From contig NC_057316.1 in NCBI RefSeq assembly GCF_000687475.1, forward strand, positions 6,572,001 to 6,636,000: a stretch of DNA of 64,000 bases, given 5' to 3'. Of the stretch, positions 1-12,727 are shown piece after piece. Below the pieces are notes generated by a model. It had not been told where the DNA came from, made no database searches, and saw nothing but the letters and a program-made list of their open reading frames with translations. The number at the start of each line of letters is the position of its first letter. Position 1 is the stretch's first letter. A program made the translations under genes and the position numbers. Source of the stretch: Ustilaginoidea virens. Its lineage: Eukaryota > Ascomycota > Sordariomycetes > Hypocreales > Clavicipitaceae.

Positions 1-2352
1 GCGTGCATGGAGCCACGACGGCACAGCTCCGTCACCTTGCCTGGATGCCAAGGACAAAGCAGGTGGGTGATTTCCGCTTTCCGCGTCGCTCCATTCGCTG
101 GTTTGTCCGTAGGGGGTTTCCGTCGGGAGGCGCAGGCCATTGATTATCTGAAACCGACCATGTACATACCATACCATGCCATGCCATGCCATGCCATACC
201 CGAGTGCGGGAGTAGGCTGTTGGGCCCTGGCTGCGTCTGTGCCTAATCACGGGGGGAGCGGAAACGAAGCATCATTGATGGGGCCCGGGACTCGGTACGC
301 GTGCCGTAACTCGGCAACGATGTGGGCGACCAGACTTTTGCTGGGCAGCGCTGGGCACAAAGGTTCCCGTGCTGGATTTGGCGTCGAGGCGGCTGGCGGA
401 CTCTGTCTGGTGTGGCGTGGTCAACCTGGTCAACCTGGTCAACCTCGTTCGTTTATGTAGGAGAGGGGGAAGGAGGGATGACGAGCACGGGGCTGGCTGA
501 TTGGGTCAACAATTGATGTTTTCTTTGTGTGCGACGAGCGTCCCTGGGGCTGATGCTGCTGATGCTGCGGCTGCTGCGGCTGCTGCGGCTGCTGCGGCTG
601 CTGCGGCTGCTGCGAACCTCTGCCGGGGCACGAAATAGGAGTAGGGAGTAGGGCCGAGGTACTCCGTAGGGTTGGAAAGACCAGACGGTTGCATCAACTG
701 TTTGGCGAGAACTGGTGGTGATGTGATGCATTCCATGTCAACGGCTGGTGCTTTCCCATTTGGAGCTTGTCAGTGAGCTATGCTATGTACCTATGTAGCT
801 ACATGTAGCTAGCTGGTGGGCGCAGTTGCTGCTGGGTGGATGCGGGCGGCCGGCTGTCTGGTGCTAGCGCTGGACGCTGGACGCTGGACGGAGTACGCTG
901 TAGCGGCAAGGAGGTATGTAGGTACATACCTACCTGGTAGTTGACAGGTCAGACCAGCTGGTCGCAGCTCCCTGCCGGACTTTGCCGTGCACGGTGCCGC
1001 ACACTGTGCAGGGCAAGCGTTTGCTCTCTCCCGTAGGCGTCAGTCGCCTGGCGCCTCGCAAGGCCATGCTGTGCCATTGAACCTTTTTGCCTGCATCTCC
1101 AATCCCATCGCACGGCATCATGCGCGCGCGCTCATGGCTCATGGCTCATGGCTCATGCATCCTCCTCGCTCATTTGTCACTGGGCTCCGACATGGAAATG
1201 CCACACAAACCACACAAACCACACAAACCACACAGACGGGTCGGGGTCGACCCATGGCAGTCCAACCGAAAGCCCAACCTCCGCTACCAGCTTTTTCACC
1301 ACCTTTTTTTTTTTTACCTCCAGACCTTTACCACCTTGCATTGATGTCTCCTGACTCGGCAACGCATTGATTGCTTTATATTAATCTGCGCATCACTCAC
1401 TCGATGTGATGCAACCGACATGGGAGCAGAAAGTCTTTGGGCAGAGGCCGTCCGTCAATCATGCATGCATAACTCCCGTAACATGTGTGGTAGCGTCAAT
1501 TATCTATCAATCGACACGACGACAGCAGCCGACCAGACCAGCTCAAGGCCAGCACGCGGATTTTGCATTGCTGCTGATTGATTCATGTCCCGTGTCTCTG
1601 TCTCAAGTTCAGACGTCAACGTTACCGAATGCTCCGGGGTCTGTTCTTTCTGCCGAACCAGAAGTCGCCAGAGGGAAAGGCACCTCACGTGAAGGGAAAA
1701 GGAGACTTGCAGATTATTAGAGACTTGCAGACTGGAGACTTGCAGATTGGAGACTGGTGGATGGATGAGACGTGACGACGGCCAGACTTTTTCATCAAGA
1801 CCCAAGAACCCCGGTTGGTCGACAAACCAAACTCCCCCCTCCCCTCCCCTCCCCCTTCCCCACCCCCGCCGGCGCCAGCAACCAGGGAGTCAGGGACCAG
1901 CCCCCCCTTATTACAACACGATTCCGTTCGACTCCTGTCGTCTCGTCTCCAACCACCCTCAACTTTTTCGCAATTGGCTCCGCCCGTCCTGGCTGCCTTT
2001 TTTTTATTTTCCCTTTTTTTTTTCTTTTTTTTTTTTTCTTTTCCCCCCAACATTCCATGCCTTGCACGCGGCTGCCTGTGGCTGCGTCTACTAACTACAC
2101 CACTCCACGGATACACAACGCCCCTCAAAAACTCAATGGCCTGGGTCGAGGCAAGGCCACCCCCACTCCACTCCCAGCCACGTCAACTCGAAAGCTTATA
2201 ACATACTCGGGCCAGGCTGATATACCTACCCAAGGTTAGGTAGGTAGGTGGGTAGGAAGGAAGGAAGGTAGGAAGACAAGGATCCAGACATCCAGATTCC
2301 AGGCTAGCGCAGAATTGGGAAACAGCACCGAGTACGGAGTACCGAGTATGCC
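1..2352. other. Intergenic, no gene seen
   Basis: No open frame here looks like protein; the short frames are repeats or low complexity. The stretch holds several short tandem arrays (GGTCAACCT at 419-445, GCTGCTGCG at about 565-614, ACACAAACC at 1201-1235, CTCATGG at about 1133-1160), a decayed repeat around GAGACTTGCAGA (1700-1755), long pyrimidine runs (1990-2045), and copies of the TACGGAGTA motif at 660 and 2333. The last copy lies 20 bp before the first possible start of the next gene. Confidence 0.6.
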
Positions 2353-5300
2353 GTGCCATATCGCGCTTGCTTAATAACCTCCTCACTTTCCCCATCCCCC
2401 CCCGACTGGGACATGGGGCACGCCGGCTGCTGTGATACTCTCGACGCTTTGTTCCCCAACATAGCCATGGCCGATCGGGGCGGCTCCGAGGCAGAGCCAC
2501 ATCCGGCTGTAGCAAAGTGGCATTCGGATGCCCTTGCTAACCATCTTGATCTTTCGACCCGAGACCACCTCCCCTTGGTTGCGGATCCTGACCAAGTCCT
2601 CGAGCCAAACCCAAGCGCAACTGCGAGACCAACCCTGAGGTCGTCCCACGATGGGGGCTCGCGAAGGGTCGTTACCGGGCTGCCTCGCTCCCAGACATTC
2701 GAGAGAAAGCTATCCGAGCAAAGGGAACATCTGGAGCCCGTTCCCCCCACCGCCGACGAGCGAAAAGCAGCATCTGCGGATGTGAGGAGCTTCGACTTGC
2801 GCAACGGCGCAGGGTATTCTGATCCGCGGTCGCATGCTTCCGGACTCGTTGGCTCCCATCTCGACCCTTATGCCTCCGAGTCCGCCTATCATTCAGCTAG
2901 CGAGCATGGCCATTATCAGCTTTCCAACCAGAGCCTGAAACCTGCGTTACTTGACTCGATAACCCGACGTTGGGACGACCCCCCAACTGATTCGTACTCC
3001 GTCTCTGATGCCGCATCCGTTACCGCCTCCCAGCACGAGGCCATGATTGCTGACGAGCTGGAGCGAAAGTGGATCCTGAATCTCAGCATGCACTTTCGCG
3101 ACCGATCCAAGCGTGAAAAGTTCTTCGTCACGTACCGAGAAAAGGACCATCTTTGGAGACGCGTCACCATTTCTCTCGATTACCGGAATGCTCCACCCAA
3201 CTCTCTCGAGTTCGAGCTGACACAAACCCGTTACCAGAGGGAAAAAAGTGCCAAGATATATGAAGCCATCAGGGAGAGTCTCTCCGACATTCAGTTTTAC
3301 GACACAGTGACCAATCTGAAACTCCAGACGACTGATGGTCGACTTCACGTTCATGTAGTCGAAGACGGCAATGTAAGTCGACGTAACCTACATCACCTTT
3401 CGGGCCCCCGACGAGGGTTTTCCCTGGGACGGAACATTCGGGGGGCATGGTGCTGACGCGTTGAACAAGGAAATCATTCATTATCCCACGGCACATCAAG
3501 TTTGCCACTTGAATTGTAGACGAGTCCGTGAACGAGACCTCTTCTTCGATGCGCACATGTCTGGATTCGTGTACAAAGTACGGGTCCAAGGCCGAACCCT
3601 GATAAAAAAGGAGATACCCAGTCCGGACACTATCGAAGAGTTTTTGTACGAGGTGAATGCCCTGAGTAGCCTCCGCTACTCCAGACACGTCGTTCAGCTC
3701 TACGGGCTTGTGGTTGACGACAAGGAACAAGTCAGGGGGCTTTTGATCAGTTACGCGGAACAAGGAGCCCTGATTGACATTATATACGACAACTGCAAGG
3801 AGCGGAATGTTGGATTATCCTGGCAGAAACGACAACGATGGGCGAGGCAGATAGTCGAGGGGCTGGCCGACATTCACGAATCCGGCTTCGTTCAAGGGGA
3901 CTTCACCCTGTCCAACATTGTGGTTGATGCTTCTGACGATGCAAAAATCATCGACATCAACCGACGAGGCTGCCCAGTGGGATGGGAGCCACCAGAAGCG
4001 TCGCCTCTTATCGAAGCGCATCATCGGATCACCATGTACATTGGAGTCAAGTCTGATCTCTACCAACTCGGAATGGTCCTGTGGGGATTGGCCATGTTGG
4101 AAGACGAACCCGAAACTCACGGGCGGCCGCTCATGCTGGGGCCGGAAATCAATGTTCCCGACTGGTATCGCCAAGTGACGGAGATTTGTCTTAGCGTCGA
4201 TCCCAGAATGCGACTCCAAGCATCCGCGCTACTCGAAATGTTTCCGCCCGATACCGAAGAGCTTGCCGAGCCCGTGGTGGTTGACAACGATGCGCATTCG
4301 TCGGACGGGCACAGCATAGGCAGCCTACCCGCTAGCCGGCCGTACATGATCCGGACAGTGGAGCCGGCTGGTGGATGGCAGTACTCAAGCCAGCGGTACA
4401 CGGCTCCGAGCCCAGACATGTACGAGCCGTACTATCATCCGCGCGGCCGCTCACCTCCAAGCCCGCTGCCGAGCCACTTTGGCGGGTGCGAGTCTCCCCA
4501 CAAAGTATACAGCAGCACGTCCTGGGCCGCCAACAGAAGCGTCCGGCCGTCGTACAGCGACGTGGCAGAGGGCGACGCAAACCCTGACGGCAACGTGGCC
4601 GAAACCGTCTTACGCCCCGAGACGCCTCTGTCCCTGGGCAAGCACGACATAGACTCGGCGGCTTATATTCCCGCCGATGTCAAGCTGGAAGACATCAGCC
4701 CCAAACGGATGACAGCCTCTGCAGCGGACAAGAAGAGGTCCTTGGGAGACGGCCTGCAGATGTTGTCCACGCCCAGATTATCTCGAAAGGACACGGTTGT
4801 TTACGCACCCGTGCGGATAGGCAGTGCAGAGAAGGAGGCCGTGACCCACGAGGCCGGAGTCTTGACGGCATTCTCGGCCAAGGACGTCGCTATTCACGGC
4901 ACGGACGGCTCACAGGCTTCGGATTTGCAAGAGCTGAGGACCAGCGATAGCGACTTTGACGGGGGTGTGTCTCTTGAAAGTGAAGTCGATCAGATGAGCA
5001 AGGATGCGGCGGACCATCCAGCACTAATTGCGCATCCGACAAGGGATGAAGGGCTAAGCAGGAAAGAGAACTTGCTTGCGGCAGTTGCGCAAGGCAAAGG
5101 CACGAGCGTGGTCGTCGACTCTGAACAAAGCATCGAGGAGGAGGAGACGCATCAGAGCAACTCATTACCAGCCAGCGCTACCATGCGTCGTCGAGGCTAC
5201 GATTCCGCCGCCAGTGGCAACCCGGACACGAAAAACGGCGGCCTGCCGTACATGCGCCAACAATCGCTCCCATTGTCCCTGGCGGGAATTGGCTCCGGGG

Positions 5301-5482
5301 TAAATTTCGAGCACGACGCAAAGGCGCACGGCGAGAGCATAGCTGATGATGACTTGCAAAGCGCACTGGAGCGACCAGCGACAGTACAAGCGTTTACGGG
5401 CACGACAGTTTCGCAAAAGTTGAGAATGAAAATGAGAAACATGGATCACGAATACAGCAATTTCCGTTCATCACAGGGATAA
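2353..5482 (+). CDS. Protein kinase-like protein, fungal-specific
   Basis: Two exons, 2353-3372 and 3470-5482, joined in phase 0 across a GTAAGT...AAG intron; 1010 residues from the first ATG. Starts at 2413 (990 aa) or 2467 (972 aa, ATGGCC context) are equally possible. The first ~200 residues are disordered. A conserved segment of charged residues follows (starting ELERKWILNL), then a kinase fold. Visible kinase parts are a beta-3 lysine (TLIKKEI), a helix-C glutamate (EFLYEVNAL), a catalytic loop that reads VQGDFTLSN instead of HRD...N (Asp about residue 484), and a metal-binding motif DIN instead of DFG (about 502). Catalytic Asp, Asn and metal Asp are all kept, so activity is possible. 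The C-terminal ~400 residues are Ser/Pro-rich and disordered. Substrate and pathway are unknown; the kinase assignment is firm, the function is not. Confidence 0.85.
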
Positions 5483-8400
5483 CGTGTACGAGAGAATACT
5501 GGTTTTTTTCGACATTGGTATGGTTTTGGATGTCAAGCGGGCGACTGGCGTTTGCTGACGGACAGGGATGGGAACATTTGCTGTGTGGCAAATGTTGGAA
5601 GGATCTTGTTCGTGAAGGGGTCTGTTTAAGGAAGGAAAGCGGGCGGGAATTTCTCGACTTTTGAGTGTTGAATCTTTTTTTTTTTTTTTCTTGGATATAG
5701 GTTTTTTTTTTTCTTTTTCTTTTTTCTTTTTCTTTGCCAAAATCCAGAGGAGTCAGTGGGTTGGTCCGTAGACTACGGACGCATGAGCATAGTTGAGCGA
5801 TGAAGCCAGCGTGCATCAATTAGCCCGTGGACACGACACGTTGAGCATGTGCCTGACTTGCACTTGGGTGACGATGCGTAGAAGTGCCACGTCTGAACTC
5901 GTCGAACCAAGCTGAGTGAGTGTCTGGGGATCAAGAGACGGAGGACGGAGCAAGTTGTTGCGAGGTGCTCCGGTCCAAGGCCCGCCCGTTTGACGCTTTG
6001 CAACCGATTGGCTAGGACCAGACGGGAACTACGGAGTACAGGAAGCCAACAGCGTGGTATGGTGGTGGTGGTGGCTGGCAAACACCTAGTTGGGCACACG
6101 TGACCAGCGGGGCCCTCCGCGTTTCACAAGCGTTTTGTTTTGTTGGGATCATGCACGTTGCCCGCCCACGGGCCATGATATCATCGCAGGCCACTGGCTT
6201 CTCCAGACGGCTCGCACCTCGCAGAGCTGCAACCTGCCCCACAGCAACAAGGCAAGGCAAAGGACAGCCCGTGTCAACCCGCCGACACTGGTCGTCGCAC
6301 GCAACCCAAGCCGCTTTCCGCATCACTCATCAGAGCGACATTACATGATTCTGCTGTTGGGCGGAGACGGGGGGGCTTTTGCATTATCCAGCTCGGGGAT
6401 AGCCTTTGGGGCCGGGGCCATTGGGGGGGAAGGAGAAGGGGGTCCGGGGGCTGGGGCGTGTGGTTGTGGCTGTGGCGTCTTGGGCGAGCGAGCGCGCAGC
6501 GGGCGTTGTTGAGCTGTCGGGGCGACGACGTTGAACTTACGGACTATTGTTGGCAGCTTCCAGATTCTGCCTGCGGTCACGTGACGGCACGGCCGGAGCT
6601 TGGGCGAGCGGCAGGGCAGGGCAGGGTAGGTTTTGCGCTTTTTCGCATGCTGCAATGCACGCACGCTCATGGCAGAAAGAGTAGGGCGCGGCCAGACGCA
6701 ATGTCCTCGATGCAAAAGGTAAAGAGGAGGTAGGCATGGCATGGCATGGCGTCTCGGTGCGTGGGTGAGTGAGTGAGTTACTTGCGGGGGAATTGAGGTC
6801 CTCGGTGGGACTGTAGCGGGTTGCGGATGCTGCAAGGTGCTGCAGGTACTCCCAGCGTCCTTCTGTCCATGTCCCGTTGGGGTCTGGTTCTTGGTTCTTC
6901 TGGAAAAGCCCAGCCCCAATGTTTCTTGACACGTTGGATCAGACGCTCGATGCTCGATGCTCGATGCTCTCAACTTCCCTTGCTGGGAACGCAATCCGCT
7001 CGCTGCAAGTGAGCATGACCATGTGAATGTTGCGACAACGGCCCCATTCGCTTTCGCCCTGGTCTCGTCTCGTCTGTAGGAGTGAGTACTCCGTAGCTAG
7101 ACATTGATAGTTTTCGACCATGAGCCCGGGGCCTCTTGTGTTTCACGAAACGCTGCGGACCCCCTGGTCGCCCAACCCATTTCTTCGCAGATGCAGACCC
7201 ACGCGCCACCCCGGCCTGGCCACGCTCGCTCCAGCGGGCCAGCCTTTGCCGCTTGCGTCCATTGCTTTGCGGCCCCGCCAGCTTTGCCAGACCGGGACAC
7301 TGGGGGGGGAAGAGGGGGAGTTTGTTGGGGAAAAGGGTTGGGTCAACCAACATTAGTCATTAGTAGGTACGTGCCGTTTAAGACTGACTACATGTGGCCT
7401 GTGCTTAAAGTGGCGGGCACGAGTTTTGACCACCCCCCCTTTCCAAACACACACACCCCCCGAAACTCCACGGGCAACGCGAGCCGCGTGTGAGAAACTG
7501 ATGGTGTGGGATAGCATCATCCGGGTTCAATGCGCCTTTTGTCCCGTGCGAACTCGCGTCACGGGTGGGGGGGGGAACAATTAGGTTGCAGGTTGTCCAG
7601 CGTGGACAAGGTCTGTCAGGGCAAGTACCAGACGTGCTCGGTACCAGCGCGACGACGAATAGAGGCAGGTATGTGATGTGATGGATGTGATCAGATGTGA
7701 TCCGTGAGGAACGGGGTGCTCCGTAGTCTTGTCCAGCTGGTTCTTTCGTCGTGAGTGACTGGACCCTCCCTCGGCTGTTGACAGCTGATGCCTGCGCTGG
7801 TCCTGCTACTCACGTCCGCTGCGGCAGCTACATCAGACCAGACATCTTCACATGTACCTGCAACGTCGAGTCGCCGATACGGGGCGGCCGACCAGCAGAT
7901 CTAGGTACTAGGTAGGTACATAGGTACCCGTTGACAGGCCTCGACCTTTGCACCTCTGGGGAACAAATCCAACTTCGTCGGACCCGGACAACCGCCCGCC
8001 AGCGTAAACTGCTCGGACCATCTTCTCCACGTCTCACGGCCCCCCGAGGCCTGAACTGCGTCCTGAGTCCTGCCACCGAGGTTTGAACTTTGGCAGAACT
8101 TGGCGCAGCTTTGTTCCAGGCACACCCGCGACTTCAATGTTACAGGTACGTACTCTGCCTGGCGTCTGCCTGGTCTGCCTGGTCTGCCTGGTCTGTCTGG
8201 TCCGATTGATACAACCAGCTGGAGCTTTCTCACCTGGGCCCCGCCTCCGCCCCAACCGTCAACTCGTCCCTGGGAGCTTTCTGCACGCCACCTGTGTACA
8301 TCCCAAGTTTTGCTCACCGCACACCCTCCTTTTTTCGCTACTCCGTACACCCTCGTCGAATCCCCAATATCTTAATTCTCTTCTTGACCCTGGGTTTCCT

Positions 8401-8672
8401 TTCTTAATTCGCCTTTGACCCCTTCTTCCCTCCTACACTCTAACTCCCTTTTTTTTTTTTTTTTTGCCAGCATCTTCCGACCTTTTCCATCTCCAACTCC
8501 TTGGCCTCCCTGACCAGCTCCTATTTGTGCTGTTCCTTTGCAAGAAAGTCGGGGGGGGTTTTTTTTGTTGAGTCTGTATAGACTCGAACGCTCTTCATCA
8601 GCAGTACGGGGACGGGACGGCAAAAATCGAGCATTGTCTCGCTTTTTTTTCTTCTTCTTTCCTCGCTTCATC
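5483..8672. other. Intergenic, 3.2 kb, includes OLE1 upstream region
   Basis: No convincing gene. Contains T-rich and TTTTTC runs just after the kinase gene (5676-5740), TACGGAGTA or its complement at 6030, 7087 and 8339, a four-copy GTCTGCCTG array (8164-8201), and C/T-rich DNA with T runs from about 8400 to 8672 that is typical of a fungal promoter and 5' leader for the desaturase. A leader intron cannot be excluded. Confidence 0.55.
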
Positions 8673-10190
8673 ATGTCGTCGTCATCTTCGGATGTCAAGG
8701 CCGCCGCCTTTCCGGATGGCACCACTGATTACGTGCCCTTGCGGTCCCAGAAGACGGATTTGAACAAGGTGCACATTTCTGAAACACCCATGACTTGGTC
8801 CAACTGGCACAAGCATGTCAACTGGCTCAACACGACCTTTATCATTCTCGTGCCTCTGGCCGGCTTCATCTCCGCCTACTGGGTGCCTCTTCAGCTCAAC
8901 ACTGCCATCTTTGCCGTCATTTATTACTTCAACACCGGTCTTGGCATTACTGCTGGTACGTCGAGCGTTTCTTCTTGGGCAAGAGTCTTTCTTTTTGTGC
9001 TCCAGCGACGAAGCCGTCCAAGACGGGGAATTTGACTGACAGGTTTCCCAATAGGCTACCACCGTCTCTGGTCCCACACCTCGTACAGAGCAACCCTGCC
9101 CCTCAAGATCTATCTCGCCGCAGTTGGTGCTGGTGCCGTCGAAGGTTCTATCCGCTGGTGGTCTCGCGGCCACAGAGCTCACCACAGATACACCGATACC
9201 GAAAAGGACCCCTACTCCGTCCGCAAGGGTCTCCTCTACTCGCACTTGGGATGGATGGTTTTCAAGCAAAATCCCAAGCGCGCCGGTCGCACCGACATCA
9301 CTGACCTCAACGAAGACCCCGTCGTCGTCTGGCAGCACCAGCATTACCTCAAGACCGTCATCTTCATGGCTCTTGTGCTGCCCACCGTCTTCTGCGGCCT
9401 CCTTTTCAACGACTGGGTCGGTGGTTTCGTATACGCCGGCATTCTGCGCATCTGCTTCATCCAGCAGGCCACCTTCTGCGTCAACTCTCTGGCCCACTGG
9501 CTCGGCGACCAACCCTTTGATGACCGCAACTCTCCTCGCGACCACATCATCACGGCTCTCGTCACTCTCGGAGAGGGCTACCACAACTTCCACCACGAGT
9601 TCCCCTCGGACTACCGCAACGCTATCGAGTGGTGGCAGTACGACCCGACCAAGTGGGCCATCAACGCCTGGAAGATGCTTGGTCTGGCTTATGACCTCAA
9701 GCAGTTCCGAGCCAACGAAATCGAAAAGGGCCGTGTCCAGCAGCTGCAAAAGAAGCTCGACCAGAAGCGTGCCACCCTTGACTGGGGCACTCCTCTCGAG
9801 CAGCTCCCCGTCATCAGCTGGGACGACTTTGTCAGCGAATCCAAGAACGGCAAGGCCCTCGTCGCCATTGCCGGTGTTATCCACGACGTCACCAACTTCA
9901 TCAAGGACCACCCTGGTGGCAAGGCCCTCATCTCCTCGGCGATTGGCAAAGACGGGACATCTGTTTTCAACGGGGGTGTTTACAACCACTCCAACGCCGC
10001 CCACAACCTCTTGTCCACCATGCGCGTTGGCGTCCTCCGCGGCGGCTGCGAGGTTGAGATTTGGAAGCGCGCTCAATTTGAGAACAAGGACATTACTTAT
10101 ATGAACGACTCTGCAGGCCAGCGCATTGTCCGCGCTGGTTCTCAGGTGACCAAGGTCTCTCAGCCAGTGGCCAGCGCCGACGCTGCCTAA
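8673..10190 (+). CDS. OLE1: Acyl-CoA delta-9 desaturase (stearoyl-CoA desaturase) with cytochrome b5 domain
   Basis: Introduces the cis-9 double bond into palmitoyl- and stearoyl-CoA in the ER membrane, making oleate and palmitoleate. Exons 8673-8955 and 9055-10190 (99 bp intron GTACGT...ATAG) give 472 residues, the usual size of fungal Ole1. The splice restores the conserved [12 protein letters not shown] block. All three di-iron histidine boxes are present: HRLWSH (97-102), HRAHH (134-138) and HNFHH (271-275), with hydrophobic membrane segments between them. A C-terminal cytochrome b5 domain with the haem motif HPGG (from H380) supplies electrons. The start at 8673 follows a pyrimidine-rich leader and gives a standard N-terminus. 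It converges on SEH1. Identification is very secure; regulation by fatty acids is known for the family but no specific element was recognised here. Confidence 0.97.
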
Positions 10191-10809
10191 ACCAGCCGAG
10201 GAGACAGTTCTGCAAAGACCCGAGGCTAAACAAGGGCCTGGGTTTTTTTTCTTTCTTTTCATTTTTTAATGTTCTCTTTTTTTTATGTTTGCATGACGTG
10301 TTTTTGTTTGAAACTCGAGCCTGGTATGGTAGGGTAATACGCCGGACGGCTGAGGGGATGAATCAAAGATCAAGCATCCATCCAGCACAGCAAAACTCTT
10401 TTTTAGTTCATGAAAGCGGCGTTTCAATGGGCGGGGTTAAAGTTCATTCGTTTTTTATTCGACTTCAAGGACCACGATAGTTCCGTACCGTTGCAGCACG
10501 GAAGAAAATAGAGAGAGAGCAATCCGCCAAGTGGACAAGGACAGATGATGTATAGATATCCTGTGGCGACAAAATGTGAGCTTGATGCTCTGCGATTGCT
10601 GCATAACGAGACCCAGATTCATACATATATATATATACGTATACGTTTGTCAAGGGTCAGTACGTGATTGCCTCTGGCGGCCCTGTTCATTTCTCTCGTG
10701 ATGGTAGATGATGAAAAGTGTGTCCACGTAAGCCGGGTTCACCTCAGCTTGGAGCATTTGACAATGGTAAGCCAGACGGGTGGGGGGGGGGGGGGGGGGA
10801 CATTTGCCG
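10191..10809. other. 3' intergenic between convergent OLE1 and SEH1
   Basis: Terminator-side DNA of two convergent genes: T-rich runs (10240-10285), a TA-rich ATATATATAC stretch (10625-10640) and an 18-G run (10782-10799) ending 10 bp beyond the SEH1 stop codon. No gene seen. Confidence 0.6.
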
Positions 10810-12329
10810 TCAAGGAGCCACCATGCGAGTCTTGACCATGACCAATTCCGAGCTCTTGGCCCAGACGCCATCGGGCGTCTGCCTGTAGAACACAAGCTTG
10901 CCGTCATCGCCGGTGCTGCCGAGGATCTGGCCGTCATCGTCAAAGCCGATTCTCCAGACGGGCGTGCGGTGGCTATCCAGGCGCGATATCTCTCGATGCG
11001 TGTGGTGCACCTGTCCTTGCTGGCCGGACCACTGCCTGTGGCTCAAGCTTCCCGACTTGGCAAGGCTGGCGCTCAGGGTGGAAGGAAGGGTCTTTTTGCT
11101 CTCGGCAGCGGCAGCGGCAGCGGCAGCGGCGTCGTCCTTGGCGGAAGACGAGGAAGAAGAAGCGTGGTGGAGCTGGAGCTGGCGCTGCAGCTGGCTCGGG
11201 TCCTGGGCATCACCACCACCGCCGCCGCCACCACCGCCGCCACCACCACCTTGCTGTTCCCGGTGCTTGGGCCTGAGAAGGCGGCTGGAAGACCACGAGG
11301 GGTGGGCGTCGTTGTCGGGGAGAGGCGTGTCGAGCCTGAAGACGCGGGCGTAGCCGTCCTGGCAGGCCGTGGCGATCATGTCGTAGCCGCGGATGTTGCC
11401 CGGGGCCCAGGCGACGTCGCGCACGAGGCCGCGGTGGCCGGCGATGTCGGCGGCCAGGTAGAACTCCTTCTGGGCCTGGGCGACGCCCAGCGACGCGGTG
11501 GCGGTGTCGCGCGAGCGGTAGACCTTGACGGCGTCCATGCCGACGACGACGAGGCCGAGCGAGTCGACGGGCACGCCGGCGCGCAGGGCGTTGTAGCACG
11601 GCTCCGGGTTGGGGTCGAAGCGCACCTTGAAGGAGACCTCCTCGCCGCGGCTGGGCTTGGCGCACACGGCGAACTCGTCGACGCACGTGTACTCGGACAG
11701 GTTCTCGGGCTGGTCGTTTTCGTAGACGGTGAGGCGGCCGTCGGTGGCCAGCAGGGCCAGGTAGGTGTGGCGCGAGTCCTCGTTGTGCTTCATGGAGAAG
11801 GAGCGGTAGGGCGCGCGGGTGGAGCGCGTGTCGAAGGCCGGGCGGCCGCCGACGGAGCGTCCCGAGCAGAAGCGGCGGCCGGGCGCGGCGGCCGGGTCCT
11901 CGGCCCAGAGGCGGAACCAGCCCTCGCGGCCGAGGGAGGCGACGAGGTTGGGGTACACGGTTGCCGGGAGCCACTGGAGCTGAAGGGGGGGCCCGCCGTG
12001 CGTGCGTGCGTGCGTGCGCGCGTGCGTGCGTTTTAGCGAGATGCGCGGGCGGGCGGACGCAAGGGGGGGGGGGGGGGGGGTGGACGGGAAATTTAACTCA
12101 CCTCCAAGACTTCGCCGCCGTGAGCGGTCCAGGTGTCGCAGAGGCGCCAGGTGCCGTCTTTGTGGCGGTTGAAGACGCGGATCTTGCCGTCGACGGACCC
12201 CGTGGCGCAGCGGTCGCCGTAGGTGTTGAAGGCGATGGCTTGGACGAGGTCTTTGTGGCCGTGCTGGAGGTTGAGGTCGAAGGAGAGCTTCTCGGAGAGG
12301 GGGGAGGCTGGGCCGGAGGCGGCCGCCAT
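10810..12329 (-). CDS. SEH1: Nucleoporin SEH1 (WD40), also SEA/GATOR2 subunit
   Basis: A WD40 propeller protein of the Nup84/Y nuclear-pore subcomplex; in other fungi it also sits in the vacuolar SEA complex. Minus strand exons: 12329-12102 and 11979-10810, joined in phase 0 over a 122 bp GTGAGT...CAG intron that carries an 18-base poly-C on the coding strand. The product is 465 residues, about 100 longer than yeast Seh1. Blade 1 is seen in HKDLVQAIAFNTYGDRCATG, followed by GREGWFRLW, the Seh1-type MKHNEDSRHTYLALLATDG segment, and a last blade GSTGDDGKLVFYRQ. The extra length is a low-complexity insert (roughly residues 300-400) with a poly-Gly run (about 319-333), Gln/Leu, Ser and an Ala run (about 358-367). 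It is divergent from the cyclin gene. The acceptor CTTCAG was chosen over a CTCCAG six bases on because it keeps the conserved hydrophobic spacing before QW. Confidence 0.9.
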
Positions 12330-12727
12330 TTGCGCAGGGCTTCGGGTTGCGGGAGATGGAAAGATGGTCGGGGGGGGATGTGTCTGGGAGTTTGGGAGCT
12401 GTTGGGGGATTCGCGAGCTGACGCGGCGGAAGTCGGGACGGGGGTGGTCGAGGTGAGGGTGCGAGGTGCAGGTTGGTGATGGCGCTGCAGCGGCCCTGCC
12501 CTGTGGTTGGCTGGCTGACGTCAGACAAGTCAACCAGACGGATGACTGGACCCAGGCAACCCCGGATAATCCAGATAATCCAGATAATCCAGACAACGCA
12601 GCCATCGCAGCCATCGCAGCCATCGCAGCCAACCCAGACAACCCAGACAGCCCAGATAAACCTCGCCGCAGTCACGCAGTCACGCAGTCACGCAGTCACG
12701 CAGTCGCGCAGTCGCGCACCAGCCGCC
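12330..12727. promoter_or_regulatory. Divergent promoter region SEH1 / cyclin
   Basis: Only 398 bp separate the two start codons, so both promoters must lie here. The half nearer the cyclin gene is a stack of short arrays: ATAATCCAG x3 (12565-12593), GCAGCCATC x3.5 (12599-12630), AACCCAGAC-type x3 (12631-12657) and GCAGTCAC-type x5 (about 12670-12715). No TATA box seen. Confidence 0.6.

Noticed and set aside
8682..10262. 526-codon minus-strand frame antisense to OLE1
   Set aside because: It mirrors the codon pattern of the desaturase, whose histidine boxes and b5 domain are certain; Val/Glu/Ala-rich composition without a domain.
10780..12036. 418-codon plus-strand frame antisense to SEH1
   Set aside because: Gly/Val/Ala-rich shadow of a GC-rich coding strand; begins in a poly-G run.
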